Assembly (NCBI GenBank): GCA_022824525.1
Contig: JAJDZT010000106.1
Location: 1 to 47,601 of the forward strand
Direction of reading: 5' to 3'
DNA from: Silicimonas sp.
Lineage (GTDB): Bacteria > Pseudomonadota > Alphaproteobacteria > Rhodobacterales > Rhodobacteraceae
DNA length: 47,601 nucleotides
Shown here one piece after another: positions 16,157 to 25,028 of this stretch. Made by a program: the position numbers and the translations under genes. Positions within the stretch are counted from its first letter, which is position 1, and the number at the start of each line of letters is the position of its first letter. The notes beneath the pieces are model-generated. The model was not told where the DNA came from and did no database searches. It saw nothing but the letters and a program-made list of their open reading frames with translations.

Positions 16157-16963
16157 CTACTCCCCTTCAGACGCGTTGGGGAAAAACAGCTGCTGACCAT
16201 CGACACGGTAGCTGGCAATCGTTGCCTGCCCTGTCTCCGAGAGGAGCCAGTCGATGAAGGTCTGCCCTGACTCTGCGTTGACGGCTGGGCAAGCTTCCGG
16301 GCTGATCAACGTGACACCATATTGATTGAAAAGGCGTTCGTCGCCTTCAACCAGAATCGAGAAGTCTTGCTTGTTGCCAAATGTAATCCAAGTGGCGCGG
16401 TCGGTCAGAACATAGGCACCAACGCCGATCCCAGTGTTCAGCGTCGCCCCCATCCCGGAGCCAGTCTCCAAGTACCAATCGCCGGAACCAGCAATAGGAT
16501 CGATTCCAGCTTCCATCCAAAGCGACATCTCTTTTTTGTGTGTGCCTGAATCGTCGCTTCGGGACGCAAATCGGGCCTTGGACTCTGAGATTTTGCTGAG
16601 GGCAAGCCCAATGTCCGTTAACCCATCCACTCCCGCTGGATCAGCCGCGGGACCGACCAGAACAAAATCATTGTACATGAGATCATGGCGCAAAACGCCG
16701 CCGCCCCGTTCAACAAATTCCTGTTCGGAAGATTTCGCGTGCACAAGAAGTACGTCGCCGTCGCAGTTTTCAGCGTTCCGAATTGCCTGTCCCGTTCCCA
16801 CGGCCACGACCCGAACCGCAATATCATGCGTGCTTTCAAATGCAGGCAATATATGATCATACAGACCCGAGTTCGCAGTAGATGTGGTCGATTGGACAAT
16901 GATCGTATCGGCGGACGCAGACACAGTCATCAACGATAGAAACGTGAAAGCCAGTATTCTCAA
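16157..16963 (-). CDS. tupA: Tungstate-type ABC transporter substrate-binding protein
   Basis: The 268-residue protein has a Sec signal peptide (about 1-18, ending SASA) and a mature N-terminus IIVQSTTSTANSGLYDHILP. The TTST motif is the TupA/WtpA-like oxyanion-binding hallmark. Further conserved parts are AVGTGQAIRNAENCDGDVLL and FASRSDDSGTHKKE. TupA proteins bind tungstate with very high affinity in the periplasm; some family members also accept molybdate. It lies between the ATPase gene and the HTH–PBP regulator in one operon. Confidence 0.9.
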   Translation of the reverse strand: MRILAFTFLSLMTVSASADTIIVQSTTSTANSGLYDHILPAFESTHDIAVRVVAVGTGQAIRNAENCDGDVLLVHAKSSEQEFVERGGGVLRHDLMYNDFVLVGPAADPAGVDGLTDIGLALSKISESKARFASRSDDSGTHKKEMSLWMEAGIDPIAGSGDWYLETGSGMGATLNTGIGVGAYVLTDRATWITFGNKQDFSILVEGDERLFNQYGVTLISPEACPAVNAESGQTFIDWLLSETGQATIASYRVDGQQLFFPNASEGE

Positions 16964-16970
16964 TTTGACC

Positions 16971-17693
16971 TCATGGATTCAAGCGCCCGTCCAAATAGGC
17001 TTGGGCATGTTCAGTTTTTGGATGTTCGAAAAATTGGGCAGCTTGAGTTTGCTCAAGCACCTTTCCTTTCGCCAGGAAGATCACCTCATCTGCAAGACGC
17101 TTGGCTTGCGCAGCATCATGCGTCACCAGCAGCACACGTGTTCCTTCGGAATTTACAAGGCGAAGAATGTCTTCAATGACGGATGTGGAATGTGGATCCA
17201 GACTGGCAGTTGGTTCATCTAGCAAAAGTGTTGCGGGTCTGGTGGCTAAGGCCTGAGCAAGGGCCAGGCGTTGTCGCTCTCCTCCCGAAAGACTGCGCGC
17301 AGGTGTTCGCGATTTGCTTTCGAGTCCCACTCGAGAAAGGAACTCCGTTGACGTATTTGCATCGAGGCCTCGCGCCTTCAGAACAAAACGTACATTAGCT
17401 TCAGTAGAGCGACGAAGAAGTACCGGAGTTTGAAACACCAGCGACTGCAGTCGCCGACTGGCTGGCGACATGGGATGTCCCCAGCATGATATTTGACCGC
17501 GCGTCAGCGGTATCAGTCCATGCATCATGCGAAGCAACAGGCTTTTGCCTGCACCGTTTGATCCCATGACGGCAGTAATGCCACTACAGGCCAAGGCAAG
17601 GTGGTCGATCGACACCAACGGCTGATCATCCGCAACCAGCTCAACCCCTTGAAGCGAGAGATAGGGACCATCGGTTTGTGATACATCATACAT
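16971..17693 (-). CDS. tupC: Tungstate-type ABC transporter ATP-binding protein
   Basis: This cytoplasmic ATPase has Walker A GSNGAGKS, signature LSGGERQRLALAQAL, Walker B LLLDEPTASLD and the switch His in LLVTHD. It energises uptake through the adjacent permease. The start is placed at ATG 17693, giving 240 residues and an 8-base overlap with the permease stop (ATGTATGATG); a longer frame to 17726 would overlap by 41 bases and looks less likely. The next gene downstream is the binding protein. Confidence 0.88.
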   Translation of the reverse strand: MYDVSQTDGPYLSLQGVELVADDQPLVSIDHLALACSGITAVMGSNGAGKSLLLRMMHGLIPLTRGQISCWGHPMSPASRRLQSLVFQTPVLLRRSTEANVRFVLKARGLDANTSTEFLSRVGLESKSRTPARSLSGGERQRLALAQALATRPATLLLDEPTASLDPHSTSVIEDILRLVNSEGTRVLLVTHDAAQAKRLADEVIFLAKGKVLEQTQAAQFFEHPKTEHAQAYLDGRLNP

Positions 17694-18393
17694 GCGCGTG
17701 CCTCGCCGATGTGCTGCGAAGTGCATGGACTGAACCGTTCACAATGAGCGCAAGACTTACGAGCACCATGCCAAGTGCCAAAGCAAGTGGGAGGTTTCCT
17801 TTCGACGTTTCCAAAGCGATCGCCGTGGTCATCACTCTAGTCAGATGGTCGATGTTTCCACCAACGATCATGACAGCACCCACTTCGGCAACGGCTCGTC
17901 CAAATCCTGCAAGCGCAACGGTCGCAAGTGCCAACCGGCCTTCCCAAATCAGTGTTAGGTAAGTCTGTCGCCGTGTCAGCCCAATGGACGCGAAGGTCTC
18001 TCGATACTCTGCGTTGAGGTCCTCCAGAACCTGTCGAGACAAAGCGGTAACGATGGGTGCGATCAAAATCGACTGTGCAATGATCATGGCTGTTGGCGTA
18101 TAGAGCAGGCCAAGGAAACCGAGGGGTCCAGAGCGCGACAGATAAAGGTAAACCACCAGTCCAACGACAACCGGTGGCAGCCCCATGAGGGCGTTTATCA
18201 TCACAAGGACAAGTCCACGGCCTCGGAAACGAGAAGTGGCCAGTATCGCACCCAGCGAGATCCCTATCAGGCAGGCGATCAGAGTCGCGGTCAGGCTTAC
18301 GTGAAGAGACAAACCCACAATCTCGATCAGGTCTGGATCTGCAGTCAGAACCAAGCCGACAGCAACTGAAAGGGCCTCCCAAATATTTTGCAT
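17686..18393 (-). CDS. tupB: Tungstate-type ABC transporter permease
   Basis: The 235-residue protein has five to six hydrophobic helices. The cytoplasmic EAA-type loop (YRETFASIGLTRRQTYLTLI) contacts the ATPase. MNALMGLPPVVVGLVVYLYL and the overall length fit the TupB permease family. It is the first gene of the leftward operon and overlaps tupC. AGGA five bases before the ATG is a usable ribosome site. Confidence 0.88.
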   Translation of the reverse strand: MQNIWEALSVAVGLVLTADPDLIEIVGLSLHVSLTATLIACLIGISLGAILATSRFRGRGLVLVMINALMGLPPVVVGLVVYLYLSRSGPLGFLGLLYTPTAMIIAQSILIAPIVTALSRQVLEDLNAEYRETFASIGLTRRQTYLTLIWEGRLALATVALAGFGRAVAEVGAVMIVGGNIDHLTRVMTTAIALETSKGNLPLALALGMVLVSLALIVNGSVHALRSTSARHAHV

Positions 18394-18421
18394 GATTTCC
18401 TGATCACTGCATAATTTCCGG

Positions 18422-18451
18422 ATACTAGACAGGAAAGCGCTCTAGCATCAA
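18422..18451 (-). promoter_or_regulatory. possible promoter of the tup operon
   Basis: Read on the minus strand, TTGATG (18451-18446) and TAGTAT (18427-18422) are separated by 18 bases, resembling -35 and -10 boxes. They lie 29-58 bases upstream of the tupB ATG in the 70-base gap after the PAS–GAF gene. The match is approximate. Confidence 0.3.
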
Positions 18452-18463
18452 GAAATCTTACCG

Positions 18464-19291
18464 TCAGATCAGGCTGGAAAGGCGTTGTCCGATTAAAGGA
18501 GCAAGATGTGCAACGGCGAGCTGGGTTCTCTTGTTGGGTGCCCGAGGAGTTGCATGCAAAAACTTCAGAGTGCCTTGAAGGCGACCTCCCCACCGCAAAC
18601 CAATTGAAGCCAAGGCGGCGACGCCGGTGCTTCTGCAAGACGAAAGACAATCATCGCTCGGAACTCTCAGCGCCGACATATCTAGTGGCGGAACTTCAAT
18701 GCCGTCATCAACTGCAAGTCCAACGCTTGGTGCATCGACGTCATATACAAAATGAAGTTGATCTTTGCCCTCGCAATGCGATCCTGCCAGTGAATCCCGC
18801 CCTGACGTCGCAGTGTGGAGAACACCACTTTCGTTCCTTTGCTCAAGCGATACGCAGTGATACCCGCTCATCGTGCGCATAAGTGCCACGAACCGTTGAA
18901 TCTGCTTCTCAAGATCACCACAGGAAAGCAAAACGTCTGAGAAGACTTCAACATCCTTCATAACATCGTAGGCAGAGGGAACATGGTCGCCGACCTTTCG
19001 GGTGGCCTCCAGTACAAGTGAAGACCCGACACGAAAGACGGACATATCGCAAATTGTGCCGGACAGATCGAACTGCCCTATGTGCTGACGCCGGCGATCC
19101 AACGAGGGCATTGTCTCTGCGTTTCGCAGAGCGTGTGTAATCTCACGCCCAAGTACCTCGCGGATGGTCTTTCCGAAAAGTTCACTTGTGCGCGAAACAT
19201 CAGCAAATCTATATGCATTTTCGCTCCCGAACAGAAATTGTTCTGAACGTTCGTCCACGGCCAGAAGCGCGCCTTGTGCCTGAATACTCAT
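18464..19291 (-). CDS. Stand-alone PAS–GAF protein of phytochrome ancestry, chromophore residues missing
   Basis: The 275-residue protein has a phytochrome-type PAS (about 2-100; SIQAQGALLAVDE, SENAYRFADVS) and GAF (about 118-272; YDVDAPSVGL, SALRVPSDDCLSSCRSTGV, GGRLQGTLKFLHATP). It ends there: no PHY domain, no histidine kinase. The N-terminal Cys that binds biliverdin in bacteriophytochromes lies before the IQPHG motif, and this protein begins at that motif; the in-frame codons back to the stop at 19328 contain no Cys. The DIP motif and the two GAF histidines also appear replaced. It probably does not bind bilin normally; a protein-interaction or other sensory role is possible. Upstream of tupB, same strand. 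Confidence 0.75.
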   Translation of the reverse strand: MSIQAQGALLAVDERSEQFLFGSENAYRFADVSRTSELFGKTIREVLGREITHALRNAETMPSLDRRRQHIGQFDLSGTICDMSVFRVGSSLVLEATRKVGDHVPSAYDVMKDVEVFSDVLLSCGDLEKQIQRFVALMRTMSGYHCVSLEQRNESGVLHTATSGRDSLAGSHCEGKDQLHFVYDVDAPSVGLAVDDGIEVPPLDMSALRVPSDDCLSSCRSTGVAALASIGLRWGGRLQGTLKFLHATPRAPNKRTQLAVAHLAPLIGQRLSSLI

Positions 19292-19415
19292 GGAGTGATC
19301 AGCGCTGAATTCTGATTCCAGCTTTATCTATTCTTCCCAACAGGACCACTATCTTGACGTGAAATACACGGCATGAATGCATCTTAAGGGTGAGTGCTGG
19401 ATTAATGCAAGTTAA

Positions 19416-21302
19416 CTATTCAGCCGCCTCAGAGTAGAGAAAGCCGCCTGACTGTCGTTTCCAGTAGCGCGCATAAAGTCCGTCAGAAGACAGCAACTCG
19501 TCATGCGTTCCAGTTTCGGCAATCTGACCTTCCTGTAAAACAACGATACGATCCATCCGCGCTATCGTTGAAAGTCGGTGCGCAATGGCCAGAACCGTTT
19601 TGCCCTCCATGAGCGTCTCAAGTGAAGACTGGATCGCAGCTTCGACCTCGCTGTCGAGCGCGCTTGTAGCCTCGTCCAAAACGAGAACTGGCGCGTCCTT
19701 CAAGATTGCGCGAGCGAGGGCAATCCGCTGGCGTTGACCGCCAGAGAGCTTGACGCCACGCTCTCCAAGATGCGCCTCATAGCCTTCACGTCCACGATGG
19801 TCTTTCAAAGACAATATGAACTCTTGCGCCTCTGCCTTCTTCGCCGCATCAACCACGTCTTCAAATGACTTGTCTGGCGATCCGTATCGAATGTTTTCCA
19901 ACGCGGACCGATTAAACATCGCAGTCTCTTGTCTCACCGTTGCAATCTGTCGCCGCAACGAGTCTTGCGTCATCGTGCGAATGTCGACGCCATCCAACGT
20001 GACCCGACCACGCTCCACATCGTATAGTCGAAGCAGCAAAGACGTAACCGTGCTTTTCCCCGCACCTGATGCACCCACGAGAGCAACTTTTTCGCCCGGT
20101 GCGACCTCGAGGGAGAAATCTGAAATCGCGGCTCGATCGGTCCCGTAGCCAAAACTCACTTTGTCAAAAGAAATCGAGCCTTCTACGCGATCCGACTCGA
20201 TGGCTTGTGGTGCGTCTTCGATTGCGTGTGGTGGCGTTAATGTACGAATACCATCCTCGATCTCGCCAATGTTTGTGAATATGCCCAGCGCCGCGAAACT
20301 GACCCAACCGGTCATTGTCGAAAGTCGCGTTGCGACCAGACCCGCCGCTGCAATGTCCCCTGCGGTTGCAGAGCCAACCGACCAAAGCCAAAGCGCCAAT
20401 CCAATCAACATGACCGGCAAGACACCTGCCAATGTGAAGATGAACAGCCGGAAAGTTACGACGGTGCTTGCCCAGCTGATGCCAGCCTCACGATACCCGG
20501 CAAGCGCGTTGTTGGTTGCCGTTTCCTCTGCATCGCCGTGCGCGAAGAGTTTTACTGTTGCGACATTGGTGATCGTATCAACGATCTGCCCTGTTACCAT
20601 CGCTCGACGCGCCGCACGCAGTTTCGATTTCTTTCGAACTCGAGGAATATAGAAATACATCAGGATGCCGTATGCCGCGAGCCAAAGCACGACTGAAACG
20701 CCCAATCTCCAATCAACGAATGCAAGCATGACAGCAGCACCGATGGCTGCGGATAATGCATTGCCAAAGATATTCGTGACTTCCAGAACAACGTCCGTCA
20801 CGGCTCGCGCCGTCTGTTGACTTTTCTGAGCAATTCGCCCCGCAAAATCATTGTCAAAGAATGTCAGGCTTTGGCCTAGCGTGTGCTTTTGGACCCGCGA
20901 CAGAACCAACGCATAAAGGTTGGGACCAAGCGTGACGGAATTGAACGCCGCGTTCGCAACCAAAGAGAGAGGCCAGATCACAAGATAGAAGAAGGCGAGA
21001 AGCGCAATTGCCCATCCATGAGACGTCAGAAACCCTGGCCCGACCGCTTGCGCTTCGTCGATCAGCCAACCGATCAGGTAGAACCCCGCAATGGTTGTGA
21101 TCCCGACGGAGATCGAAGCAAGCACTGCAATCTTCATCTGCTTCCCGGCGCCTGCCAAGGACCATGCCAGAAAAGGCCAGAAGGTCTGGGGTGGTGGTCC
21201 ATTCGCAGGTCGGAAAGGCTCTATTGTATCGGCAAGTCGACGGTAAACGGCCGAAATGTGACCCGCTTCCAGAGCCTCATCACCTGGTTCCGGGAACCTC
21301 AT
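19416..21302 (-). CDS. ABC exporter, fused membrane and ATPase domains (second half of a pair)
   Basis: The 628-residue protein has six membrane helices (about 55-340) and a nucleotide-binding domain (about 380-615) with Walker A GASGAGKST, signature LSGGQRQRIALARA, Walker B VLVLDEATSALD and the switch His in IAHRLST. The type is MsbA/multidrug-like. Its ATG overlaps the stop of the preceding exporter gene by 4 bases, and the two proteins resemble each other throughout, so they most likely form a heterodimer. Both ATPase sites look intact. Substrate unknown. Confidence 0.9.
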   Translation of the reverse strand: MRFPEPGDEALEAGHISAVYRRLADTIEPFRPANGPPPQTFWPFLAWSLAGAGKQMKIAVLASISVGITTIAGFYLIGWLIDEAQAVGPGFLTSHGWAIALLAFFYLVIWPLSLVANAAFNSVTLGPNLYALVLSRVQKHTLGQSLTFFDNDFAGRIAQKSQQTARAVTDVVLEVTNIFGNALSAAIGAAVMLAFVDWRLGVSVVLWLAAYGILMYFYIPRVRKKSKLRAARRAMVTGQIVDTITNVATVKLFAHGDAEETATNNALAGYREAGISWASTVVTFRLFIFTLAGVLPVMLIGLALWLWSVGSATAGDIAAAGLVATRLSTMTGWVSFAALGIFTNIGEIEDGIRTLTPPHAIEDAPQAIESDRVEGSISFDKVSFGYGTDRAAISDFSLEVAPGEKVALVGASGAGKSTVTSLLLRLYDVERGRVTLDGVDIRTMTQDSLRRQIATVRQETAMFNRSALENIRYGSPDKSFEDVVDAAKKAEAQEFILSLKDHRGREGYEAHLGERGVKLSGGQRQRIALARAILKDAPVLVLDEATSALDSEVEAAIQSSLETLMEGKTVLAIAHRLSTIARMDRIVVLQEGQIAETGTHDELLSSDGLYARYWKRQSGGFLYSEAAE

Positions 21303-23143
21303 TCCGCCGCCTCCGTGGTATTCAGGAAACCGCCGGACTGACGGTTCCAGAACCTTGCATATAGTCCGCCCGACTCCAAAAGCGCGTCATGGCTTCCGTC
21401 TTCGACGATCCGCCCGCCATCCAGCACAAGAATCCGGTCCATCTGAGAAATGGTGGACAAACGGTGCGCAATCGCGATGACCGTTTTTCCCTCCATCATA
21501 CCGTAAAGCGTGGTTTGAATGGCTGCCTCAACTTCACTGTCGAGAGCGCTTGTCGCTTCATCCAGAAGGAGTATCGGAGCGTCCTTCAAAATGACCCTGG
21601 CGAGCGCAATCCGCTGACGCTGACCCCCAGAGAGTTTTACCCCCCTTTCCCCTACATGCGCCTCGTAACCCGTTCGTCCCTCAGGGTCCTGAAGATCCAG
21701 AATGAACTCATGAGCTTCGGCCTTTCGAGCGGCTTCAAGCATCTCCTTTTCCGAAGCCCCCGGACGTCCGTACAGTATGTTGTCGCGGACGGAGCGGTGC
21801 AGCAACGAGCTATCTTGCTGTACCATGCCTATCCTGGAGCGCAGGCTGTCTTGGGTCACGCCGCCGATATCCTGACCGTCGACGAGGATCTGGCCCGATT
21901 CAGCATCGTAGAACCGCAGAAGAAGCTTCACGAGCGTTGACTTGCCGGCGCCTGAACGCCCTACAAGACCGATTTTTTGGCCGGGCATAACCGTCAGGTT
22001 AATCTCGTCCAAACCACCGTCTTTGCGGCCAAAATGGTGCGACACAGAGCAGAACTCAATTTTGCCCGGTCCAGGCAAAAGGTCACGGGCATCGGGTCGA
22101 TCGACCAATTCAATCGGCTGCGCGATCGTTTCCATACCTTCTTTCACGATACCGAGGTTGGAAAAGAAGCTGGTAAGCGCCCACATGATCCAACCAGTCA
22201 TGGCATTGAGCCTAAGAACCAGTGACGATGCGATGGCGACCACACCGATCGTGGCCGAGCCGATGGACCACAACCATATTGCCCAGCCAACTACGGAAAC
22301 GATCAGGAATCCATTGATGATCGTCAGACCAACATCCATGAAGGTGAAGATCCGCATCTCCTTCTGGAAAGTCTGTCGTGCCTCTTCAATGACTTCCTTT
22401 GCATAAAGGCGTTCGGCATCTGTGTGCGCGAACATCTTGACGGAGTGGATGTTCGTATAGCTATCGACCACTCTGCCAGTCACTGCACTCCTCGCATTCG
22501 AAGATGCCTGCGATGCTGGGGTCACCCGCCGCACGGTAAAGAAAACCAAAGTACCATATAGCACGAGCCAAATTGCCAATGGTATCGCAAGCCTCGGATC
22601 CGCCTCTCCAAGAAGGATGAGTGCGCCAATGACATAGGCAAGGGCATACGCCATCGCATCAAACACCTGGAAAACCGCTTCTCCCGCGGCAGGAGGCGTT
22701 TGCATGATGCGGTTGGCGATCCGCCCGGCGAAGTCGTTTTCAAACCATCCAACACTTTGCCGCAAAACGTGGCCATGCGACCGCCAACGGATCAGTGTCC
22801 CGAAATTCGGAAGGATCGTGTTGTTTAGCAACGAAACATTGATCATCTGAACAAAGGGGCGGATCAGCAAGAGGAACAAGGCTACGAGCAGCATTTCCAC
22901 ACCGTGGTTTTGCCAGAAGGTTGCGCGGTCCGTGCTTGCCAATACATCGACTAGCCGACCAATGTAGGCGATCAGCCAAATCTCGATGGCAGCAACGACG
23001 ATGGTCACCAGTGCGGTGATCCAGAAGACCTTCCTGAAAGGACGCGTATAGCGCGCCATGAATGGCCAGAGTTTGGTTGGCGGGCGATCCTCCTCGCGAT
23101 AGTCGCAATACGGATCGACAAGGGTCTCAAAGAAACGGAACAT
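21299..23143 (-). CDS. ABC exporter, fused membrane and ATPase domains (first half of a pair)
   Basis: The 614-residue protein has the same layout as its downstream partner: six membrane helices, then Walker A GRSGAGKST, signature LSGGQRQRIALARV, Walker B ILLLDEATSALD and IAHRLST. The C-terminal tails of both proteins are nearly the same (YARFWNRQSGGFLNTTEAAE here), pointing to a gene duplication. It is first in the two-gene operon, with the ATG next to CAAATG; a 39-base inverted repeat lies 69-107 bases upstream. Substrate unknown; lipid or drug export is typical for the family. Confidence 0.9.
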   Translation of the reverse strand: MFRFFETLVDPYCDYREEDRPPTKLWPFMARYTRPFRKVFWITALVTIVVAAIEIWLIAYIGRLVDVLASTDRATFWQNHGVEMLLVALFLLLIRPFVQMINVSLLNNTILPNFGTLIRWRSHGHVLRQSVGWFENDFAGRIANRIMQTPPAAGEAVFQVFDAMAYALAYVIGALILLGEADPRLAIPLAIWLVLYGTLVFFTVRRVTPASQASSNARSAVTGRVVDSYTNIHSVKMFAHTDAERLYAKEVIEEARQTFQKEMRIFTFMDVGLTIINGFLIVSVVGWAIWLWSIGSATIGVVAIASSLVLRLNAMTGWIMWALTSFFSNLGIVKEGMETIAQPIELVDRPDARDLLPGPGKIEFCSVSHHFGRKDGGLDEINLTVMPGQKIGLVGRSGAGKSTLVKLLLRFYDAESGQILVDGQDIGGVTQDSLRSRIGMVQQDSSLLHRSVRDNILYGRPGASEKEMLEAARKAEAHEFILDLQDPEGRTGYEAHVGERGVKLSGGQRQRIALARVILKDAPILLLDEATSALDSEVEAAIQTTLYGMMEGKTVIAIAHRLSTISQMDRILVLDGGRIVEDGSHDALLESGGLYARFWNRQSGGFLNTTEAAE

Positions 23144-23211
23144 TTGGCGGGAGCCTTTAGAAATGGTTTGGAAAATCGAAGTCGCGGGACGTTTGACCGA
23201 GGCCGTCCCTA

Positions 23212-23250
23212 CAGGATCGGTCCAGTCAATGCTGGTTTGGTCGGATCCTG
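23212..23250. repeat. imperfect inverted repeat upstream of the ABC exporter pair
   Basis: CAGGATC (23212-23218) and GATCCTG (23244-23250) are perfect inverted arms, with an inner CAG/CTG pair around TCAATG. It sits between the cca stop (23312) and the exporter start (23143). It has no T-run, so an operator or mRNA hairpin is as likely as a terminator. Confidence 0.35.
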
Positions 23251-23311
23251 ATAATCATCGATTGCCCTCCATTTGTCGGCTCGACTCACGTAACCCAAGC
23301 TCGGCCAAAAG

Positions 23312-24451
23312 TCACGCCCTAGGCATCAACTCTTCGCGCGAAAGCGTGAATCCGCTATCGATCCACTGATCTTCCAAACTGCGGAGTACGTCTCCCAAGT
23401 CTTTTCCTTGATACTCGGGCATAAGGTCACGCGCGCTAATCGGAAACTTGGCAGCGGCACCCTTTTCTACGCTCTGCAGCGCTGAATCTTCTATGGGCTG
23501 ACCTGATATCGCGGCAGTCGCCAGAACCACGTCTCGACCGGTTTCCTTGCCTTCTCTATAGGCGACAACCGCCGGCGCGACGCCAACGTTACTCTGTATC
23601 GTACTTACTTTCGAAAGATCTGCGCGCGACAATCTTAGCGTTTCGATTGCGCCCCCAATGACAGCCAATCGCCTTAAACCATCCGCAGACGCCTCGATCG
23701 ACTGTTCTAAGTAGACAAGCGGGCCAAGCGCTGTGTCGTCCGCTCCCGGCAGAATGGCAGCCAGCACTCCAGTGGCGCGCATGGCTGCCACCGCTCGAGA
23801 CGGATCCGGAGCTGATAAAAGGCGCACCATTTCAGAACCGACGCGCTCTCTCGAAAGTGTCTCTAACCCGCGCAAATTCCGAGCAATCGCGTCCAAAGCG
23901 TCGTCATCAAATCCACCTTCTGGATTGCCGTACCAAGCATTGAATCGAAAGAACCGCAAACTGCGCAAGTAGTCTTCCCTAATTCTGTGCGCTGCATCTT
24001 CGATGAAACGAACATAGCGGTTCGCAATGTCAGGAAGCCCAGATACAGGATCGTGCAATTGGCCTTCTGCATCCGCATAGATCGCGTTCATCGTGAAATC
24101 TCGACGGCGCGCATCTTCTTCAATGCTGTCTGCGAAAGCGACGACGGCGCGTCTGCCATCGGTTTCTACATCCCGGCGAAACGTTGTGACCTCGAACGAA
24201 ACTCCGGATGAAATAACCGTGACGGTTCCGTGGTCGATCCCAGTCGGCACAACTTTGAGACCGGCCTTCTCGGCCAAGTCGGTGACAACATCCGGGCGTG
24301 CCGCAGTCGCTAGATCGATGTCCTTCACCCGTTCTCCAAGAATTGTGTCCCGGACACAGCCTCCCACGGCAAATGTCGGATATCCGGAGAGAACCTCGAA
24401 AACGCGTGCGGTCGCCTCAGTCTTTAGCCATTCGGCATCAATATGTGTCAT
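23312..24451 (-). CDS. cca: CCA tRNA nucleotidyltransferase / poly(A) polymerase-type enzyme
   Basis: The 379-residue class II nucleotidyltransferase has the conserved AVGGCVRDTILGE followed by KDIDLATAARP, whose D-x-D pair binds the metals. RRRDFTMNAIYADAEG and the RNA-binding EDYLRSLRFFRF motif follow. It adds or repairs the 3' CCA end of tRNAs. The start is set at ATG 24451, overlapping the NUDIX stop by 14 bases; the longer frame to 24559 reads through unlikely sequence. It is third in the hslO–NUDIX–cca operon, the usual order in Rhodobacterales. Confidence 0.92.
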   Translation of the reverse strand: MTHIDAEWLKTEATARVFEVLSGYPTFAVGGCVRDTILGERVKDIDLATAARPDVVTDLAEKAGLKVVPTGIDHGTVTVISSGVSFEVTTFRRDVETDGRRAVVAFADSIEEDARRRDFTMNAIYADAEGQLHDPVSGLPDIANRYVRFIEDAAHRIREDYLRSLRFFRFNAWYGNPEGGFDDDALDAIARNLRGLETLSRERVGSEMVRLLSAPDPSRAVAAMRATGVLAAILPGADDTALGPLVYLEQSIEASADGLRRLAVIGGAIETLRLSRADLSKVSTIQSNVGVAPAVVAYREGKETGRDVVLATAAISGQPIEDSALQSVEKGAAAKFPISARDLMPEYQGKDLGDVLRSLEDQWIDSGFTLSREELMPRA

Positions 24452-25028
24452 CCGCCATCCGATCCGCCAGCGCGCGCAACATGCGCGCTGTTGCGCCCCA
24501 GATGTAATAGGGACCCCAGGGAACCGTAAAGAAGTAGCGGGGGCTTCCCCGCCAAACACGCGACTCGATCAGATAATTCCGAGGGTTCATCACATGGGCC
24601 AAGGGCACTTGAAAAGCTTCAGCAACTTCACCCTGATCGGGCCGCAACACCAAGTCGGGCGGAACAACGCCCAAGACAGGTGTGACGCTGAACCCTGTTA
24701 CAGTTTCATGTGGTGAGAGCGTTCCCACCACGTCCACTTGACTGAGTGCAATCTCTTCGTGCGCTTCCCGACATGCAGCAGCAATGACATCTTCGTCCTC
24801 GTCTTCAACCTTGCCGCCTGGAAACGCGATCTGTCCCGGATGATGCTTCAGATGGGAGGCGCGCTTTGTAAGGATCAAGCGCGGTTCGGGCGCATCGACA
24901 ACAGCAATCAGAACGGCCGCGTCTCGAAGAGGTCGTTTTGATGCGACGCTGTCCTCGTTCAAGTCGTAGTCCGACGAAGGTGCGCCCGGCTTGGAAACCG
25001 CTGCCTGAAGACTGGCGACAAGGCTCAC
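24438..25028 (-). CDS. NUDIX hydrolase, CoA pyrophosphatase type
   Basis: The 196-residue protein carries the Nudix box GGKVEDEDEDVIAAACREA plus HEEI (about 72-94). Just before it is the CoA-pyrophosphatase signature in LTKRASHLKHHPGQIAFPGG. The expected reaction hydrolyses CoA to phosphopantetheine and 3',5'-ADP. It starts with GTG at 25028, overlapping the hslO stop (GTGA), and runs into cca. Confidence 0.9.
   Translation of the reverse strand: MSLVASLQAAVSKPGAPSSDYDLNEDSVASKRPLRDAAVLIAVVDAPEPRLILTKRASHLKHHPGQIAFPGGKVEDEDEDVIAAACREAHEEIALSQVDVVGTLSPHETVTGFSVTPVLGVVPPDLVLRPDQGEVAEAFQVPLAHVMNPRNYLIESRVWRGSPRYFFTVPWGPYYIWGATARMLRALADRMADDTY

Noticed and set aside
19402..19415. TTAA-N6-TTAA at the end of the exporter gene, upstream of the PAS–GAF gene
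   Set aside because: Spacing is six, not seven, and it touches the exporter stop codon; too weak to call a CtrA site.
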